The notes under the pieces: generated by a model | Database searches by the model: none | What the model was told of the DNA's origin: nothing | What the model saw: the letters and a program-made list of their open reading frames with translations, nothing else | Part shown: positions 61,031 to 64,000 of the stretch, one piece after another | Layout of the letters: each line of letters opens with the position of its first letter | Numbering within the stretch: position 1 is the first letter of the stretch | DNA from: JADGGM01 sp025449955 | Lineage (GTDB): Bacteria; Gemmatimonadota; Gemmatimonadetes; Gemmatimonadales; Gemmatimonadaceae | Direction: 5' to 3' | DNA: 64,000 bases | Assembly (NCBI GenBank): GCA_036554285.1 | Contig: DATBNO010000039.1 | Location: 1-64,000, forward strand | Program-made: the position numbers and the translations under genes

Positions 61031-61060
61031 CGTGCCCGCGACATTCGTGTTGCGGGCACG
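61031..61060 (+). terminator. Stem-loop after the TPR gene
   Basis: CGTGCCCGC (61031-61039) and GCGGGCACG (61052-61060) form a perfect 9-bp stem with a 12-nt loop, 40 bp after the TPR stop. No U-tract. It may attenuate read-through to the Sel1 gene. Confidence 0.5.
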
Positions 61061-61150
61061 CGCGCATCCGGGGTGTCGCAACCTTTTCATTGCGTCGCTA
61101 GATACGTAGAGTTGAAATCGCACCCGCGAAGCGAGTCGCCGGAGACGTTC

Positions 61151-63112
61151 ATGCTGCAAAATGTTGGACCTGGCCGTGTGACCGCCGTGCCGGTAGGCAA
61201 CGGCGACCAGAACGACGAATTGCTCCGCGCCGTTCAGGACGCGGCGGCTGGGAGTCACGAAGTGCTCGGCGATTTGGGCCGAGACGCGAAGGGTCGCGTC
61301 ATCTACCTGGCGCGCGACCTCGAGTCGCGCGCGCTGGTGGCGCTTCGGTTGGACGGCGCGCACGGCGAGTACGTGCTGGATGTGGCGCGCACCTTGGACC
61401 GGAGCGTCAGCGCATCGATGCGCGCGGCGTGCGACAAATGCGGAGCCCCGCGTGTCGGGTGGGGCAAGTTCTGTCCGCAGTGCGGTGCGGACCTCGCGCA
61501 GACGCCCGTCGAGAATCGGTCGCGCGCGGAGCTGCTCGCCGCCGTGCAAGCGGCTGCGCAGGGCGAGTTCGAGATCCTGGGCGAAATGGACCATGCGGAA
61601 GGGGGCGGCGCGGTGTATTTCGCGCGCGACCTGGCATCCGGGAAGGTCGTGACGCTCAGGCTGCGCAAGGAACACGACACCAGCGCCAATTCGGAGTCCT
61701 ATTCGTTAGGCGAAACGCAGGTCTTGCGCCCGTTGGTCTCTTCGTTAGGCAAAACCGCGGCGATGCCTGCGCCCCCGCGTGGCGCACCGACGCTTGCCCC
61801 GATGCCGGTGCCCATGCCGGCGCCGGAGCTCAGGCGGCCCAGCGCGCCGCGCCTCACGCCGCAGGAAGTGTTGATTCCCGCGGGCCAGCTTCCGGTGGAC
61901 GAAACCCTGCCGGCGCTCCCGAGGCAGCCCGTCCCGCCCTGGATGATCGGCGCGGGCGTGGTCGGGTTTGTCTCCGTCCTGGCGACGGTGGTGTTCGTAC
62001 ACGCGCGTCTCACCGCGCCCGACGCCACGCGGATGGATAGCGTGCAAGCGCAAGCGCAGGCGCAGGGGCAGGCAGCGCTGGCCCTCCCGCCGATCGACAC
62101 GGCGCACGTCCAGGTGAGCGGCCGGATCCCGGTGGGCACGCGACTCACCGTGAATGGCATCGTGTGGCAGCCGCCGATGATCGCGTTGCCGGCGGGCACG
62201 TACACGTTAGGCGCCGACCTGCCCGGTTACGCGCCCGTCAACGAGACCGTCGCGCTCAAGCCGGGGCAAACGCTACTGTGGTCGCCGTCGTTCGTCGCGA
62301 CGGCCGGTACGCGTGGGACGGCGGCGCGCAGCGTAGTGGCGAGCCGTCAGCAGACGCGCAAAGACGCGTCGCGTGCCGCGGCGAAGAAGGGGGTCCCGAC
62401 GGTCGCGCCGACCGCCGCGGTCACGGCCACGACCTCGACGCCGACCGCGACCTGCGCCCAGTCGTTCGGCGCCAAGGATTGGTCGACGGCGCTCGGCTCC
62501 TGCACGCGCGAGGCGCAGTCCGGCGACATCAACGCCGAGCGCAGCCTTGGCGTGATGTACCTGCAAGGGAACGGCGTGTCGCGCGATCCAAACCAAGCCT
62601 TCACGTGGTTCAAGAAGGCCGCGGACGGCGGGAATCGCGACGCGGCGTATCAGTTGGCGTTGATGTACGAGGCCGGCCGCGGTGTCCCGCGCGACGCGAC
62701 GCAGGCGACGGCATGGTATCGTAAGGCGGCGCTGCTGGGCGACGTCGACGCCGAAGTGAAGTCGGGCATGGCGTACGAGAACGGGACCGGCGTGGATGCG
62801 AGCATGGATCAGGGTATCTTCTGGTATCGGAAGGCCGCGGAGCAGGGCAGTGCGTGGGCGCAGAACAGACTCGGGTGGCTCTATGGAATGGGGAAGGGTG
62901 TGACGCGCGACGACTCGCAGGCCATGCGGTACTTCCGCCAGGCGGCCGATCAGGGTGATCCGCAGGCGGAGTTCAACGTCGGATTCATGTTTGCCAACGG
63001 ACGCGGTGTGCCCCGCGACGACGCGCAGGCCGTGACCTGGTACCGTAAGGCGGCCGCGCAAGGCTACGCCGATGCACTGAAAGAGCTGAAGCAGCGCGGC
63101 ATCGCGCAGTGA
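61151..63112 (+). CDS. Zinc-ribbon, PEGA and Sel1-repeat membrane protein with two kinase-N-lobe-like modules
   Basis: 653 aa from the ATG at 61151, GGAG 6 bases upstream. Two related ~45-residue modules (23-68 and 127-173: HEVLGDLGRDAKGRVIYLARDLESRALVALRL and FEILGEMDHAEGGGAVYFARDLASGKVVTLRL) flank a zinc ribbon (Cys94, 97, 108, 111). They resemble the first three strands of a Hanks-type kinase without the lysine. A membrane helix is at 264-286, a PEGA-like domain near 320-390 (RIPVGTRLTVNGIVWQPPMIALPAGTYTLGADLPGYAPV), and four to five Sel1 repeats from about 455 to 645. Coupled by GTGA to pdxH. Confidence 0.8.
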   Translation: MLQNVGPGRVTAVPVGNGDQNDELLRAVQDAAAGSHEVLGDLGRDAKGRVIYLARDLESRALVALRLDGAHGEYVLDVARTLDRSVSASMRAACDKCGAPRVGWGKFCPQCGADLAQTPVENRSRAELLAAVQAAAQGEFEILGEMDHAEGGGAVYFARDLASGKVVTLRLRKEHDTSANSESYSLGETQVLRPLVSSLGKTAAMPAPPRGAPTLAPMPVPMPAPELRRPSAPRLTPQEVLIPAGQLPVDETLPALPRQPVPPWMIGAGVVGFVSVLATVVFVHARLTAPDATRMDSVQAQAQAQGQAALALPPIDTAHVQVSGRIPVGTRLTVNGIVWQPPMIALPAGTYTLGADLPGYAPVNETVALKPGQTLLWSPSFVATAGTRGTAARSVVASRQQTRKDASRAAAKKGVPTVAPTAAVTATTSTPTATCAQSFGAKDWSTALGSCTREAQSGDINAERSLGVMYLQGNGVSRDPNQAFTWFKKAADGGNRDAAYQLALMYEAGRGVPRDATQATAWYRKAALLGDVDAEVKSGMAYENGTGVDASMDQGIFWYRKAAEQGSAWAQNRLGWLYGMGKGVTRDDSQAMRYFRQAADQGDPQAEFNVGFMFANGRGVPRDDAQAVTWYRKAAAQGYADALKELKQRGIAQ

Positions 63113-63729
63113 GCGAAACGCCGCCGCCTAACGACCTGCCGGCGCCCTCGGACCCGATCGTCCACTTCACGGCGTGGCTCGACGACGCTCGCCGCATCGA
63201 CCGCGCACGCCTGCCCGAGCCCACCGCGATGACCGTCGCGAGCGTGAACGATGCCGGTCATCCGTCCGCGCGCATCGTGTTGCTCAAGGATGTCGACGCG
63301 CGGGGCTTCGTGTTCTACACGAACTACGAGAGCCGGAAGGGCCGCGAGCTGCTCGCGCACCCGTGGGCCGCGCTCTGCGTTCACTGGCAGCCGCTCGAGC
63401 GCCAAGTGCGCATCGAAGGGCCGGTCGAGCACGTGAGCGACGCGGAGGCAGACGCGTACTTTGCGTCTCGCGCGCGGATGAGCCGCATCGGCGCGTGGGC
63501 GTCGCGCCAGAGCGCCACGCTGCAGAACGACGCCGAGCTCGAGCACCGCGTGCGCGATGTCGAAGCGCGATTCGCCGGCGGCGATGTTCCGCGTCCACCG
63601 AACTGGTCCGGCTTTCGCGTCGTGCCGCGCAGCATCGAATTCTGGCACGGACGGCCACACCGCTTGCACGAGCGTCTGCTCTACGAGCGCGACGACACGG
63701 GTTGGCGTGTGCGTCGTCTCTTTCCGTAA
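63109..63729 (+). CDS. pdxH: Pyridoxamine 5'-phosphate oxidase
   Basis: 206 aa from a GTG at 63109 overlapping the previous stop. Family pattern throughout: LPEPTAMTVASVNDAGHPSARIVLLKDVDARGFVFYTNYESRKGRELLAHPWAALCVHWQPLERQVRIEGPVEHVSDAEADAYFASRARMSRIGAWASRQS, RPPNWSGFRVVPRSIEFWHGRPHRLHERLLYER. FMN-dependent; converts pyridoxine or pyridoxamine phosphate to PLP. The gene after it is a PLP-dependent decarboxylase. Confidence 0.93.
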   Translation: MSETPPPNDLPAPSDPIVHFTAWLDDARRIDRARLPEPTAMTVASVNDAGHPSARIVLLKDVDARGFVFYTNYESRKGRELLAHPWAALCVHWQPLERQVRIEGPVEHVSDAEADAYFASRARMSRIGAWASRQSATLQNDAELEHRVRDVEARFAGGDVPRPPNWSGFRVVPRSIEFWHGRPHRLHERLLYERDDTGWRVRRLFP

Positions 63730-63781
63730 AGGGCTCACGGGATCTATTCCTCAGCGGCCGCACCATCTAAACTTCGCCCCC

Positions 63782-64000
63782 ATGGCTACTCGAGTCGCTG
63801 AACAGATCGGCGCGGAACCGTCCGCGCCTTGGACGATCGAAGATTCACGCACGCTCTACAACGTCGAAGGGTGGGGCATCGGATTCTTCGACATCAATGA
63901 TCGTGGCCACGTGGTGGTGCGTCCGGACAAGTCGCGTCCGGATCGCGAGCTCGATCTCTACGAGTTGGCGACGGACCTGGCCGAGCAGGGTGTCACGCTG
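63782..64000 (+). CDS. speA: Biosynthetic arginine decarboxylase, N-terminal part (cut by window end)
   Basis: The first 73 codons from the ATG at 63782 are visible and open to the end of the window: APWTIEDSRTLYNVEGWGIGFFDINDRGHVVVRPDKS. This is the conserved N-terminus of SpeA (WTIEDSRELYNVEGWGxGYFDIN). The enzyme makes agmatine for polyamine synthesis with PLP. Only the family's start can be checked. Confidence 0.88.
   Translation, partial: MATRVAEQIGAEPSAPWTIEDSRTLYNVEGWGIGFFDINDRGHVVVRPDKSRPDRELDLYELATDLAEQGVTL

Larger units (their letters stand above)
186..63130. repeat. Dispersed GTTAGGC / GCCTAAC heptamer, about 84 copies
   Basis: Hand count: about 35 GTTAGGC and about 49 GCCTAAC on the + strand. 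The flanks are often C before and G after, giving CGTTAGGCG. Examples: 774, 1128, 1790, 4686, 7017, 7080, 13273, 20162, 24691, 34152, 43109, 52128, 56732, 62207. They occur inside nearly every gene and in most gaps. Inverted pairs make hairpins at 13273-13303 and 24688-24728. No protein-level reason explains all of them. Confidence 0.85.

Noticed and set aside
186..63130. bldA-like translational control by TTA codons
   Set aside because: TTA codons occur mostly within the heptamer and in genes of all classes, so a codon-based regulatory switch is a poorer explanation than a DNA word.
1..64000. CRISPR arrays, tRNA, rRNA, phage or transposon genes
   Set aside because: None seen on either strand; the only tandem repeat is the in-frame 18-bp array at 32006-32131.

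Overview
The window is GC-rich (about two thirds G+C by eye) and tightly packed with protein genes. It most likely comes from a Gemmatimonadota chromosome. This is inferred from the gene mix: an ADOP-type duplicated MacB permease behind a PadR regulator, many secreted peptidases, TonB-type outer-membrane proteins, a YSC84/SYLF protein and a FecR/DUF6600 protein. I saw no rRNA, tRNA, CRISPR array, integrase or intact insertion sequence, so this is an ordinary chromosomal segment and not an obvious mobile island.

Layout. 1-8.6 kb: a truncated M61 peptidase, a porin-like barrel, an NTF2-like protein, a TonB-dependent receptor and a PadR/ADOP permease pair, with a decayed remnant of a second ADOP permease at about 3.0-3.16 kb. 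8.7-17.8 kb: a GGDEF-EAL c-di-GMP protein, a GT87-like mannosyltransferase, a YSC84 protein, an S9 dipeptidyl peptidase, a Cu-SOD-like secreted protein and cardiolipin synthase. 17.9-29.1 kb: an S8 protease with an Ig-like domain, two unknown overlapping genes, soluble transhydrogenase, DoxX and DUF2231 membrane proteins, an M1 aminopeptidase and a TonB-C-like secreted protein. 29.3-37.1 kb, all on the minus strand: two GT4 glycosyltransferases, FecR/DUF6600, an RNase II-type nuclease coupled to a universal stress protein, and an aquaporin. 37.5-47.4 kb: a second S8 protease, a membrane protein/histidine kinase/LuxR regulator locus, a CPBP protease, an oxidoreductase coupled to a class III aminotransferase, and threonine synthase. 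47.6-64 kb: S41 protease, beta-lactamase-like lipoprotein, TonB-C protein, ABC-2 exporter, persulfide dioxygenase-rhodanese with a DUF442-type phosphatase, a large gluzincin-propeller protein, TPR and Sel1 proteins, pdxH and the start of speA.

The most striking signal is not a gene. The heptamer GTTAGGC (GCCTAAC on the other strand) occurs about 84 times by hand count, roughly once per 760 bp on both strands, against about 7-8 expected from base composition. It accounts for most of the rare TTA (Leu), CTA (Leu) and CCT (Pro) codons I noticed, is fused to several stop codons, and forms inverted pairs that make terminator hairpins between convergent genes (13273-13303 and 24688-24728). Density, two-strand distribution and hairpin pairing resemble the DNA-uptake sequences of Neisseria and Pasteurellaceae. 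I know of no such element described for this phylum, so a DNA-uptake or other chromosome-wide signal is proposed as the candidate undescribed system.

Functionally the window is an envelope and periplasm neighbourhood: at least nine peptidases or peptidase-like proteins, several beta-barrel or TonB-linked proteins and lipoproteins, plus signalling modules (c-di-GMP, a two-component system, Usp) and a few central-metabolism genes (thrC, sthA, pdxH, speA).
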